From the NCBI GenBank assembly GCA_021798985.1, contig JAJZBI010000010.1, forward strand, positions 1 through 64,000: 64,000 nt of DNA, in the 5' to 3' direction. The position numbers and the translations under genes were made by a program. Under the pieces are notes generated by a model. That model was not told the origin of the DNA. It did no database searches and was given only the letters and a program-made list of their open reading frames with translations. Positions 55,591 through 63,836 of this stretch are shown in pieces (positions within the stretch are counted from its first letter, which is position 1; each line of letters begins with the position of its first letter). The DNA comes from Actinomycetes bacterium (lineage in GTDB: Bacteria; Actinomycetota; Acidimicrobiia; Acidimicrobiales; Bog-793).

Positions 55591-55977
55591 TCCTCGGAGC
55601 CAGGCAACCCACCGCTCGGCGGCCCGGGGTCGATGCGCCGTGCGCTCGTCGTGGAGATTCGCGCGCCGCCAAGCGCGCCCATCGCCGAGTCCGTGGACAC
55701 CCGAGGATCAGCGACATCACCTCTGTGGGCCTGCACCTGGGGGCGACGCTCGGCCACAAAGCTGCGGTGCGAGCGCCAAGCACCGCCTGGACCTCTCGGA
55801 ACGCACCGGTGTCGGTGAGTCCCGCGCCGCGGCACTGGCGAGCGACAAGAGCTCAGCGGCCGTCATTGCCGTCAGGGCTGGTCGTCCCCGCTGGCCTGAG
55901 GAGGCAAGACCAGGGCTGGAGCCTCCGGTCCTGGCTCTTGAGCCAGAAATCCCCCGGCTCTTCGCCGTGCGGAGGAT
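55591..55977. other. Gap after lacI; nothing recognised
   Basis: 387 bases between convergent genes. Only overlapping GC-rich frames without motifs; no clear terminator hairpin was found. Confidence 0.5.
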
Positions 55978-56304
55978 TCAGGATGAGGGACAGTCGATCG
56001 CTTGAGCCGTTGCCGCGCAAATCGCCCGCAACGTGTGAGGGGTCACACGACCGACGCGTCGCACCAATCTCGCCCGGGGGACGAGCTGGAGGTTGTCGAG
56101 GTTGACCACGCACGGTCGTCGGAGGCCGTCCTCCTCGGAGAGCTCGACCTCGGTGCTGAGGCCGCGGATCGTCGAGGTGACCGGACCGACGATCACCGAA
56201 CGCAGCACCCGGCCCATGGGATCGCGCGTCAATACGACCACCGGTCGACGCTTGTCGAGCTCAGCGAGCCAGATCTCGCCACGTCGGGCCGCAGGCTCGC
56301 TCAC
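55978..56304 (-). CDS. MazF/PemK-like endoribonuclease toxin
   Basis: 108 residues from GTG 56304, which overlaps the antitoxin stop by four bases (GTGA); a GTG at 56319 is also open. Motifs of the MazF fold are RRGEIWLAELDKRRPVVVLTR (residues ~7-27), RSVIVGPVTSTIRGLSTEVEL and PCVVNLDNLQLVPRARL. The final strand is RVTPHTLRAICAAT. MazF toxins cut mRNA or tRNA at short sequences. The gene looks intact. Confidence 0.85.
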   Translation of the reverse strand: MSEPAARRGEIWLAELDKRRPVVVLTRDPMGRVLRSVIVGPVTSTIRGLSTEVELSEEDGLRRPCVVNLDNLQLVPRARLVRRVGRVTPHTLRAICAATAQAIDCPSS

Positions 56305-56564
56305 CGGTCCTCGGGCCACTCAGCTTCCCAGTCGGTGTCGTCGGCGAGATCGACCCAATCCGGTGACGAACGGCCGAGCGCCATCTCCTCGGCGGTCGGG
56401 GGGCTTGCGGTATACGCCTTCAGATCGTTGCGCAACTTGTGCCGGCGGATGAGCTCTGACAGCGCGACGTCGATGGCGGCCGATGCCGAGGTCGCGCCGA
56501 GCAGGGCGCGCGCTTCGGCGAGCTTCTCTCGGTCGACGGTAATGGTCGCCTTCTCCTTCGCCAT
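56301..56564 (-). CDS. Antitoxin partner of the MazF-like toxin
   Basis: 87 residues from ATG 56564; the frame extends far upstream but the rest is not protein-like. The N-terminus EKATITVDREKLAEARALLG followed by SAAIDVALSELIRRHKLRND is a ribbon-helix-helix-type unit. The acidic C-terminus (SSPDWVDLADDTDWEAEWPE) is a plausible toxin-binding tail. An inverted repeat lies just upstream. Coupled to the toxin by a four-base overlap. Confidence 0.8.
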   Translation of the reverse strand: MAKEKATITVDREKLAEARALLGATSASAAIDVALSELIRRHKLRNDLKAYTASPPTAEEMALGRSSPDWVDLADDTDWEAEWPEDR

Positions 56565-56573
56565 ACCATCAAT

Positions 56574-56592
56574 ACTACCGATCGGCAGTAGT
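56574..56592. promoter_or_regulatory. Inverted repeat upstream of the MazF antitoxin (putative operator)
   Basis: ACTAC (56574-56578) and GTAGT (56588-56592) flank a centre that contains the perfect palindrome CCGATCGG (56578-56585). The element ends nine bases before ATG 56564 on the minus strand, the usual place for an antitoxin operator. Confidence 0.6.
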
Positions 56593-56869
56593 GATCTCCC
56601 GTGGAACGGGACCCCCCTGCGGGCGGCAACCTGGCGCCGCGGCGACGTCTCGTCGCGGCGGGAATCCTCAGCGAGCAGGGAACGGTCGGCGGCCGAGGCC
56701 CGGGGCAGCCGGTGGCGCTCCGTCTCATGCGCGCTGCTCGTCCGGTGCGGATCCAGCCCGTTGCGGTCGAGGCGCGAAGCCCACGTGTCGGGCCGGTCGG
56801 CGGGCGGAGCAGCTGAGCGCTTCCTCACGCGGGCATCTGCCCGGAGCGGACTCGCCAGAGATGCCCCGC
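56593..56869. other. Short gap; nothing recognised
   Basis: About 280 bases between the antitoxin promoter region and the end of the SGNH operon. No gene or clear terminator seen. Confidence 0.45.
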
Positions 56870-57685
56870 CTACAGCCGGATCGACCAGTCGGCGCGGATC
56901 TGGCGGAGCACGGCCCCGGCGATCAGGTCGTTGCCCCCCGGCGGGGCGATATGGACCCCGTCGGGGTCGCGCACCTCGACGAGCGCCCCGTGCGGGCCGA
57001 CCGGCAGGTCCTGGGCGTAGTGGCCCTGCGGGGTCGAAAAGAGCTTCCAGCTCGAGTAGTAGTGGACGTTCGCAAAGTGCGCCGCCTCGGCGCGGTAGAT
57101 GGTGTTCAGCCGGTGCATCGCCGCGGAGAAGGTGGCCGAGGCCATGATCGGCATGCCGACCCAGAGCACCTGGGCGCCGGCCGCCTTGGCCTCGGCCATC
57201 ATCGTCGCCACGCGCGCCGCGTACTCCTCGCGCCAAAAGCGGGTGCCAAAGAGCGCCGGGCGGCCGTTCACGTCAAAGCCCTGGTCGTCGTTGCCGCCGA
57301 TGAAGACGATGACCAGTCCGGGGTGCTCGGCGGCGAGCTCGGCGCGAAATCTCGCCGGCCAGTTGTAGTAGGCGACGTTGGCCAGTCCGGTGTCACCGAC
57401 GGCCTTGGTGTACAGCCGCACGTCGCGATGGCCCGCCAGCAGCTGGGCGAGGCCGTAGCCGAGGTCCTCGCCGAGCGAGTCGCCGATCTCGAGCACCGAG
57501 AGCGGGTGCCGGGCGCTCGGCTGGGCAAGCGGCGGCCGCCGGGCCGCCGCGGTGGCGCCAGCGGGGGCGGCGTGCCGAGCGGCGGTCGTGCGCAGGCCGG
57601 CCGCGTCGCGCCGCAACAGGGGGAAGAGGTTGGCGATCCCGAGCGCCAGCGCGACGACGCACAGCCCGATCAAGACGCGCTTCAC
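56870..57685 (-). CDS. DUF459-like SGNH hydrolase, short paralogue
   Basis: 271 residues from GTG 57685, overlapping the preceding stop (GTGA). One N-terminal helix (RVLIGLCVVALALGIANLF) anchors or exports it. The SGNH domain begins SVLEIGDSLGEDLGYGLAQ (nucleophile Ser), followed by AYYNWPARFRAEL, FIGGNDDQGF and the C-terminal DPDGVHIAPPG with the Asp-His pair. The order matches DUF459-type SGNH proteins. It is clearly homologous to the gene just upstream. With the MBOAT gene it probably moves acyl groups onto a surface glycan. Confidence 0.82.
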   Translation of the reverse strand: MKRVLIGLCVVALALGIANLFPLLRRDAAGLRTTAARHAAPAGATAAARRPPLAQPSARHPLSVLEIGDSLGEDLGYGLAQLLAGHRDVRLYTKAVGDTGLANVAYYNWPARFRAELAAEHPGLVIVFIGGNDDQGFDVNGRPALFGTRFWREEYAARVATMMAEAKAAGAQVLWVGMPIMASATFSAAMHRLNTIYRAEAAHFANVHYYSSWKLFSTPQGHYAQDLPVGPHGALVEVRDPDGVHIAPPGGNDLIAGAVLRQIRADWSIRL

Positions 57686-59055
57686 AGCTGCACCTTCCAG
57701 TGCTCGCGCAGCGCCTTGACGATGGCGTTGGCGACCAGGTCGTCGCCGGCGGGGTAGTCGATGTGCACCCCGTCGGGGTCGCGCACCGCGACAAGCGAGC
57801 CCGAGGCGTTCGGCAGGAACGTCGAGTACTGGCCCTTGTTGTTGGCGAGCACCTTCCAGGTCGGCACGTAGAGCACGTCCGGGACGGTGCGCGCCGCTTG
57901 CTCGTAGACCGAGTCGAGCGTCGCCATCTGGGCGCTCGTCACCGGCGCGCCCGGCGCCATCTGGGGCATGCCGACCCAGGCGACGTGCGCTCCGGCGCTC
58001 GTCGCCTCGCGCATCAGCGCCTCGACGCGCGCGAGGTAGGCGGCCCGCCACGCCGGGGTCCCAAAGACGTAGGCCCGCTGGCCGATCGCGAAGTTCTGGG
58101 TGTCGTTGCCCCCGACCATCACGATCACGAGCCCGGGGTGCTCGGTCTTGAGCAGCTGGGCGAGCTGGGCGGGCCAGTTGTAGTAGGCGACGTTCGCGAG
58201 GCCGGTGTCGATCACCGCCTTGGTAGACAGGCGGATCGCCCGGTTCTGGCCGAGCACGTCCTGCAGGCCGTAGCCGAGGTCGACGCCGAGCGAGTCACCG
58301 ATCTCGAGCACCGAGAGCGGGTGGGCAGGGCTCGGGGTGACGAGCGGAGGCAGCCCACTGCTCGCCGGCGTGGTTCCGCTGCCCGACGGCGCGGTGCTGC
58401 TAGCCGACGGCGGACTCCCGCTGCCAGCACTCGGCGGCGAGGTGACCCCGAAGGGGCTCGTGACGTGGCGGCGCAAGACGCCGAGGCCGGTGCCCGGCCC
58501 GGGCGCGGCGTTGGTGGCAAAGGGGTCGAAAGAGCTCGCCGCCCACACGCCGGTGCCCGGCGCCACGGCCGAGGCGCCAGTCGCCGGAACGCCCGATCCG
58601 CGGTGGGGATGGTGCGCGGGCGGGGGCTGCGTCGGCAGCGTCTGGGACAACGACGGCGGCGTGGAGGCGCGCCCGAGCGCCCGGTTGCCGCCGTCGACGA
58701 GGCGGTCGGCGCCGAAGAACTCCTCGACGCGGGCGATCGGGCCGAGCAGGTCCATCGACACGGTGCGCCGCGTGCCCGGTGGCGAGGCGACGGCGTTGGT
58801 GTAGAGCTGGCGGGCGTCAAAGAAGCACCACAGCGCGAAGCAGATGAGGCCGACCCCGAGGATCTGGCCCGCCGCCACGTAGCGCTGGCGCTCGGGCGTG
58901 CGCCGGGGCGGGCGCCCCCGACTCGCCGAGCCAAGCGCGCGCGCCGGCGGGCGTGACGCGCCGTTGCGGGCCGGGCGCGCCGGCAGGGCGCGGCCCGACG
59001 GGCGCGGCGCGGCCTTGCGGGCGGGCTGGGTGCGACGGACGCGTGCTGGCTGCAT
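57682..59055 (-). CDS. DUF459-like SGNH hydrolase with long linker
   Basis: 457 residues. A basic, Arg/Pro/Ala-rich cytoplasmic start (residues 1-~62) precedes one transmembrane helix (VAAGQILGVGLICFALWCFF). A long Pro/Ser/Thr-rich outer linker (~100-235) leads to the SGNH domain: SVLEIGDSLGVDLGYGLQD, AYYNWPAQLAQLL, MVGGNDTQNF and DPDGVHIDYPAGDDL. The catalytic set is present. The start is two bases after the MBOAT stop, so translation is coupled. The linker would let the domain reach across the wall. Confidence 0.83.
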   Translation of the reverse strand: MQPARVRRTQPARKAAPRPSGRALPARPARNGASRPPARALGSASRGRPPRRTPERQRYVAAGQILGVGLICFALWCFFDARQLYTNAVASPPGTRRTVSMDLLGPIARVEEFFGADRLVDGGNRALGRASTPPSLSQTLPTQPPPAHHPHRGSGVPATGASAVAPGTGVWAASSFDPFATNAAPGPGTGLGVLRRHVTSPFGVTSPPSAGSGSPPSASSTAPSGSGTTPASSGLPPLVTPSPAHPLSVLEIGDSLGVDLGYGLQDVLGQNRAIRLSTKAVIDTGLANVAYYNWPAQLAQLLKTEHPGLVIVMVGGNDTQNFAIGQRAYVFGTPAWRAAYLARVEALMREATSAGAHVAWVGMPQMAPGAPVTSAQMATLDSVYEQAARTVPDVLYVPTWKVLANNKGQYSTFLPNASGSLVAVRDPDGVHIDYPAGDDLVANAIVKALREHWKVQL

Positions 59056-59057
59056 GC

Positions 59058-60494
59058 TCAGAACCGGAAGTAGATGAAGGGCGCGACGCCCGTCGGCCCG
59101 AGCGTCGTGATGACCAGCAAGGCGGCCGCCAGCGTCGCCCCCTTGGCGACGGTGCCGAGGCGGGCGAAGAGCTCCTCGGCCCGCCGGGGGAGGCTGGCGG
59201 GCAGGTACTGCATGGCGATCGAGGCGACGATTACCAAGATGACCGGCAGGCGGAAGAGCGGCGCGGGGTCGCCCCAGGTCGTAAAGAGCCGCTCGATCAT
59301 CGTGAAGGCCACCGAGAAGCTGGCGGCGTTGAAGAAGAGCCAGCCGAGGCAGACGAACTGGAAGGTCGCAAAGCGCTGCCAGGCCCGCGCGAGCGGGGTC
59401 TCGCGCATGGCGGGCAGGCCGCTAGCGACGCGCCGCGAGCGCCGCCAGTGCCCGACGCTCTGGCCCACGCCGTGCAGGCCACCCCAGGCGATGAAGGTCC
59501 AGCCGGCGCCGTGCCACAGGCCCCCGAGCAGCATCGTGATCATCAAGTTGCGATACAGCGTCTTTCGCGAGCCGCGGCTGCCGCCGAGGGGCACGTAGAG
59601 GTAGTCGCGCAGCCAGAACGAGAGCGTCATGTTCCAGCGGCGCCAGAAGTCCTGGAGGGTGCGCGCCGTGTAGGGGACGTTGAAGTTCTCGGGGAACTGG
59701 AAGCCGAGCAGCATCGCGCAGCCGATCGCGATGTCGGTGTAGCCGCTGAAGTCGCAGTAGATCTGGACGGCGTAGCCGTACACGGCGAGCAGGATCTCCG
59801 GCGCCGAGTGCACCGAGGGGCTCATGAAGACCGGGTTGACGATCGCGCTCGAGACGTAGCTCGAGATCACGACCTTCTTGAACAGCCCGGCGAAGATCAG
59901 ATAGCTCGCCCGCGGCAGGTCGATGTGGCGGGGGTCGCGCTCATGGGCGCGGGCGAGCTGGGGCAAGAGCTCCGAGCCGCGCACGATCGGGCCCGCCGCG
60001 AGGTGCGGGAAGAAGGAGAGGTAGGCGGCGACGTCGATGAGGGGCGCCGGCTCGAGGCTGCGGCGGTAGATGTCGGCGACATAGGAGATCGCCATGAAGA
60101 CGAAGAAAGAGAGCCCGACGGGCTCGACCGTCTCGATGATCGGGATCGGCGTGGCGTGGATGCCGAGGTCGCGGACGAAATTGTCGACGTTCACGCTGAA
60201 GAAGCCCGCGTACTTGAACCACACCAACAAGCTCAAGTTGCCGGCCACCGTGGCGATCAGCCAGATCTTGCGGCGCGCCTCGACGCGACTGTGGAACAAG
60301 AACCACCCCCCGAGCGCCGTGATCAAGGTGCAGCTCATGAGGAGGAAGATGTCGCGCCAGTCGAACCACGCGTAGAAGACGTAGCTGGCGCCGATCATCA
60401 TCAGCTTCCACGGCCGCGGGAAGGGCGCGAGGAGCCAGTTGGCCACGAAGACGATCCCGAAGAAGATCGCGAAGTCGATCGTTGGGAACAGCAC
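59058..60494 (-). CDS. MBOAT-family membrane O-acyltransferase (AlgI/DltB-like)
   Basis: 478 residues with about eleven hydrophobic segments, beginning DFAIFFGIVFVANWLLAPF. The MBOAT signature is DFWRRWNMTLSFWLRDYLYV, followed by the catalytic histidine in LLGGLWHGAGWTFIAWGGLHG; other parts include YCDFSGYTDIAIGCAMLLGF. Such proteins pass acetyl or similar groups across the membrane to partner proteins that modify surface polymers. First gene of a three-gene operon with two SGNH proteins, like AlgI-AlgJ/X and PatA-PatB systems. Confidence 0.9.
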   Translation of the reverse strand: MLFPTIDFAIFFGIVFVANWLLAPFPRPWKLMMIGASYVFYAWFDWRDIFLLMSCTLITALGGWFLFHSRVEARRKIWLIATVAGNLSLLVWFKYAGFFSVNVDNFVRDLGIHATPIPIIETVEPVGLSFFVFMAISYVADIYRRSLEPAPLIDVAAYLSFFPHLAAGPIVRGSELLPQLARAHERDPRHIDLPRASYLIFAGLFKKVVISSYVSSAIVNPVFMSPSVHSAPEILLAVYGYAVQIYCDFSGYTDIAIGCAMLLGFQFPENFNVPYTARTLQDFWRRWNMTLSFWLRDYLYVPLGGSRGSRKTLYRNLMITMLLGGLWHGAGWTFIAWGGLHGVGQSVGHWRRSRRVASGLPAMRETPLARAWQRFATFQFVCLGWLFFNAASFSVAFTMIERLFTTWGDPAPLFRLPVILVIVASIAMQYLPASLPRRAEELFARLGTVAKGATLAAALLVITTLGPTGVAPFIYFRF

Positions 60495-60846
60495 GAGGAG
60501 GGGCCCCTTCCCGGCTCGCTGCGTCGCTGGGCGACCTGAGACTACTCAGGTCGCACCCAGATCCGGTGTCACGTCCACGACTTTTCGAGGAATTCCCGAC
60601 GACCCACCGCCAGCTACCCTGGCGCGCGGCACCGCCATGTTTCAATTGACACATGGATGCAACCATCTCGAGCGGTGCGCCCGGCGCGTGGCGCGGCCCG
60701 CGCCCAGACGCCCGCGCCCTCCGGGCCGCCCGCGGCGCCCCATGGGACGCCCGCACCGGCCCGATCGGGCAGGTGGTGGTTTCGCCACCGAGCGCGGTGG
60801 GCAACTGCCCGTGTTGATCTCTTGAGATTTAGCGATGCGAAGGACC
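60495..60846. other. Divergent intergenic region before whiB
   Basis: About 350 bases between the divergent MBOAT and whiB transcription units, ending at the whiB promoter at 60847-60875. I see no gene in it and no clear promoter for the MBOAT side. Confidence 0.45.
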
Positions 60847-60875
60847 TTGCCGACGGTGCAACATCGGCGTAACAT
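60847..60875 (+). promoter_or_regulatory. Predicted whiB promoter
   Basis: TTGCCG (60847-60852) and TAACAT (60870-60875) are separated by exactly 17 bases. Transcription would start near 60882 and give a leader of about 90 bases before GTG 60972. Within that leader, CTTGT and ACAAG (60914-60918, 60929-60933) form a short inverted repeat beginning with a TGTGA half-site like that of CRP-type regulators; this last point is weak. Confidence 0.55.
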
Positions 60876-60971
60876 CACGCCCCGGCACACGCGCACGCTG
60901 GACGTGGTCCACTCTTGTGAATGAGTGAACAAGACAGGCGCGGGTGCCGGGGCGAGTTCAGAGGAGGCAAC

Positions 60972-61262
60972 GTGGCCCTCAGCTGGAACCGGACCATTGA
61001 CTGGGACCGGGAGGACTGGCGATCGCGCGCGGCGTGCCGCGACACCGAGCCGGACCTTTTCTTCCCAGTCGGGACGACCGGTCAGGCGATCGATCAGATC
61101 GAGGCCGCCAAGGCCGTCTGTGAGATCTGTGAGGCCCAGGCGGCCTGTCTAGAGTTCGCCCTCGCTACCAACCAGGAGTCTGGGGTGTGGGGCGCGACCT
61201 CCGAGGAAGAGCGCCGCAAGCTGCGCAAGGCCTGGCTCGCCCAACAGCGTCGCGCCTCCTGA
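60972..61262 (+). CDS. WhiB-family iron-sulfur transcriptional regulator (WhiB1-like)
   Basis: 96 residues from GTG 60972, preceded four bases upstream by AGGAGG (60962-60967). The four cluster-binding cysteines are Cys22, Cys50, Cys53 and Cys59 (RAACRD...VCEICEAQAAC). A GVWG turn (ESGVWGATSEEERR) and a basic C-terminal tail (RRKLRKAWLAQQRR) complete the family pattern. WhiB1 binds a 4Fe-4S cluster, partners with the main sigma factor and responds to nitric oxide. Position beside a PdtaS-like kinase matches WhiB1 in Mycobacterium. Ends in its own terminator. Confidence 0.93.
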   Translation: MALSWNRTIDWDREDWRSRAACRDTEPDLFFPVGTTGQAIDQIEAAKAVCEICEAQAACLEFALATNQESGVWGATSEEERRKLRKAWLAQQRRAS

Positions 61263-61281
61263 ATCGTTTCGCCCACGACAC

Positions 61282-61310
61282 CGGGCCGGCCACGGGCCGG
61301 CCCGTTTGTT
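61282..61310 (+). terminator. Rho-independent terminator of whiB
   Basis: CGGGCCGGCC (61282-61291) and GGCCGGCCCG (61295-61304) form a perfect 10-bp stem with a three-base loop, followed by TTTGTT. It sits 20 bases after the whiB stop and just before the end of the convergent kinase gene. Confidence 0.85.
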
Positions 61311-61344
61311 GTGAACGGCCGCAAATCGCAGCGCGACGGAGCGT

Positions 61345-62907
61345 TCAGCGCGCCTCGGCCGGTGCCTCGAGCGGCACGAGCAGGCGCACCTTGGCGCCGC
61401 CGTCGTTCTCGATGCTGATGGTCCCCCCGAGCTGGCTGCGCACGAGGTCGCGGACGATCGACAGGCCGAGGCTGCGGCTGCGGTCCAGATCGAAGCCGGG
61501 CGGGAACCCCGAGCCGTTGTCGCGCACCACCACCTCGAGCTCGTGCTCGTCGTGGTGGAAGCTGAGGTCGACCTTGGGCAGGTGACCGGCGTCGAGCTCG
61601 ACGGTGTCGGTGGGCTCGCCGCCAAAGATCGGGCCGAAGGCGTGCTCGGAGGCGTTCTGCAACAGCTCGGCGATCACCACCGCGAGCGGCGTCGCCACGT
61701 CCGCCACGATCTCGCCGACGTCGCCGTGCACCGCGACGGCCACGTCGCTCCGGCCGATGCTGGCGTCCCGGCCGAGCTGGACGAGGGCCGGCACGATCTC
61801 GTCGAAGGGCACCTGTTCGCCGGGCTCACGGGCGAGGATCTCGTGCACGAGGGCGATCGCCCGCACGCGGCGCTCGGCCTCGAGGAGGGGGATGCGGGCG
61901 CCGGGCTCGGTGAGCCGGCGCGACTGCAGGCGCAAGAGCGACGAGATCGTCTGCAGGTTGTTCTTCACCCGGTGGTGGACCTCGCGGATCGCCGCGTCCT
62001 TGGACAGCAGCAGCCGGTCGCGCCGGCGCAGGTCGGTGACGTCGCGCACGAGCACCGCGGCGCCGGTCGCCTCGCCCTCGTCGATGAGCGGGATGGCGCG
62101 CACCAACACGATGACGTCGGGGCGCCGCTCGATCTCTTCGGTCACCGGCAGGTGCCGCTCGAAGGCGAGGGTGACTGCGGCGGAATCCGCGCCGAGCTCG
62201 GCCAGGGTCGAGCCGACGATCGCCGAGACGATGCCCATGCGGTGCAGGGCGTTCACGGCGTTCGGCGAGGCGAAGCTCACCCGCCGCTCGGCGTCGAGCA
62301 CGATCACGCCGTCCCCGACGCGCGGCGCGTCCTCGACCGCCTCGTCGGTGAGGAAGGGGTAGACGCCGGCGTTGACCATCGTCGCCAGGCGCTCGAAGAG
62401 GCGCACGTAGGTGCGCTCGAGCCCGCCGGTGCGCCGCCCTGCCGTCGGCGACCACACCCGGCTCAGCACGCCGACGACCTCGCCGCCAAAGCGGACCGGG
62501 ATGCACTGGTAGCGGGCGAGGGTCGCCTCGCCCTCGGGTTCCGGCTCGAGCGCCCGCTCGCCGAGCACGATCGTGCCCTGGCGCCAGGCCTCCAAGACGA
62601 GCGGCACGTCGTTGCCGGCGACGACCTCGCCCACCAGGTCGTTCTCGAACAGCGTCTGGCTCGTGGTCGGTCGCATCTGGCCGAGCACCACAAAGTGCAG
62701 GCCGTGGACGATCATCGCCTCACCGTCCGGGCTCGGCGGCCCGCCGGCGTCGGCGAGGGAGAACTCATCGAGCGGCACGTAGAGCAACAGGTCGGCAAAG
62801 GAGAGGTCGGCGAGCAGCGACCACGTGCTCATCAAGCGCTCGAAGTGCTGGCGGGCTCCGAGGTCGAGGCCCGTGTACTCCCGGGCAAGATCGGCTGCGC
62901 TGCTCAT
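61345..62907 (-). CDS. PdtaS-like sensor histidine kinase
   Basis: 520 residues, no membrane segments. An N-terminal GAF-type domain (residues ~10-150; LLADLSFADLLLYVPLDEF) is followed by a PAS domain (~195-295; VIVLDAERRVSFASPNAVNAL) and a HisKA_2 dimerisation box (EVHHRVKNNLQTISSLLRLQ; His311/312 as phosphoacceptor). The HATPase domain ends the protein (AELLQNASEHAFG, RDNGSGFPPGF, SLGLSIVRDLV). This is the cytosolic PdtaS architecture, which signals to the RNA-binding antiterminator PdtaR. The partner gene is not in the window. Overlaps the PHP gene by four bases (ATGA). Confidence 0.9.
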   Translation of the reverse strand: MSSAADLAREYTGLDLGARQHFERLMSTWSLLADLSFADLLLYVPLDEFSLADAGGPPSPDGEAMIVHGLHFVVLGQMRPTTSQTLFENDLVGEVVAGNDVPLVLEAWRQGTIVLGERALEPEPEGEATLARYQCIPVRFGGEVVGVLSRVWSPTAGRRTGGLERTYVRLFERLATMVNAGVYPFLTDEAVEDAPRVGDGVIVLDAERRVSFASPNAVNALHRMGIVSAIVGSTLAELGADSAAVTLAFERHLPVTEEIERRPDVIVLVRAIPLIDEGEATGAAVLVRDVTDLRRRDRLLLSKDAAIREVHHRVKNNLQTISSLLRLQSRRLTEPGARIPLLEAERRVRAIALVHEILAREPGEQVPFDEIVPALVQLGRDASIGRSDVAVAVHGDVGEIVADVATPLAVVIAELLQNASEHAFGPIFGGEPTDTVELDAGHLPKVDLSFHHDEHELEVVVRDNGSGFPPGFDLDRSRSLGLSIVRDLVRSQLGGTISIENDGGAKVRLLVPLEAPAEAR

Positions 62908-63827
62908 GACGTGGCCGCCTCGTCGGCCGCCCGCGCCCCGCGCTCCGCGCGCAGGGGGACGTCGCGCCCCTGGCGGGCGGAGAAGGCGCGCAGGTGCGAA
63001 TAGCCGGCCGCCTCGGCGAGTTCGGCGAGCTCGGCCGAGCGGCTCGCCACGTCGGCGCGGCCGTGGGTGTCCGAGGCCGTCGTCAACGGCACCGAGCGCT
63101 CGAAGAACCGTGCCAGCAGGCTCGGCGAGGGGTAGGCCTCAGCCGCGGGCTTGCGCCAGCCCGCCGAGCTCAGCTCGGCGGCCATCCCGCTCGTCGCAGC
63201 GGCCTCGGCGATACGCGCCTCGCATTCGCGCACGAGCCCGGCGTCGGGGCGATGGCCCGCCACCTTGACGAGGTCGGGGTGGGCGAGGACGTCGACGGAG
63301 CGCGTGGCGGCGAGCTCGCCGAGGGCGTCGGCATAGGCGCGCCAGGTCGCCTCGATCCCCCGGCGCGCCCACTCGGCCTGGGCCACCTCGCTCGACAGGT
63401 CGTCGAACATGAAGGTGCCGAGCCAGTGCACCGAGCCGAGCAGGACGTCGAAGGGGTAGCCGGCGAGCAGGGCGGCGACCTTGTCCATCTGGCCGGGGTA
63501 GTAGTCGACCTCGAGGCCGAGGCGGACGGGCAGCCCGGCCGCCTTGGCGGCGAGCGCCGCCTCGACGTAGTCGTCGAGCTCCGCGGTGGCGTGGTGGTCG
63601 AAGTAGCAGGCGATCGCGCCCCGCAGCGCCGGGTCGGCCTCGTCGTCCCAAAAGCCGTCGATCACCGCCCGGGCGGAGCGGAAGCGGAAGAAGTGCTCGG
63701 TGAGCGCGATCTCCTCGACCCCGCGGCGCGCCGCGTCCTCGCAGTAGCGGGCGAGCTCCTCGAGGCGGTGCTCGAGCGGGTCCGCCGTCTCGGCGTGCGG
63801 CCACAGGTGCACGTGGTAGTCGAGCAC
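62904..63827 (-). CDS. PHP-family phosphoesterase (histidinol-phosphatase type)
   Basis: 307 residues. Metal-binding motifs are DYHVHLWPH at the N-terminus, EIALTEHFFRF, LGLEVDYYPG, VLLGSVHWLG, VDVLAHPDLVKVAG and TASDTHGRADV near the C-terminus, the set of HisK-type PHP phosphatases. The enzyme probably cleaves histidinol phosphate or a similar phosphate ester; a histidine role is not certain without other his genes nearby. It lies between the kinase and a further gene upstream, with nine bases to the latter. Confidence 0.87.
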   Translation of the reverse strand: MLDYHVHLWPHAETADPLEHRLEELARYCEDAARRGVEEIALTEHFFRFRSARAVIDGFWDDEADPALRGAIACYFDHHATAELDDYVEAALAAKAAGLPVRLGLEVDYYPGQMDKVAALLAGYPFDVLLGSVHWLGTFMFDDLSSEVAQAEWARRGIEATWRAYADALGELAATRSVDVLAHPDLVKVAGHRPDAGLVRECEARIAEAAATSGMAAELSSAGWRKPAAEAYPSPSLLARFFERSVPLTTASDTHGRADVASRSAELAELAEAAGYSHLRAFSARQGRDVPLRAERGARAADEAATS

Positions 63828-63836
63828 ACCTGCAAT

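Noticed and set aside
60914-60933. CRP-type site in the whiB leader
   Set aside because: Only the left TGTGA half matches; the right half is ACAAG, not TCACA, so I did not list it as a regulator site.
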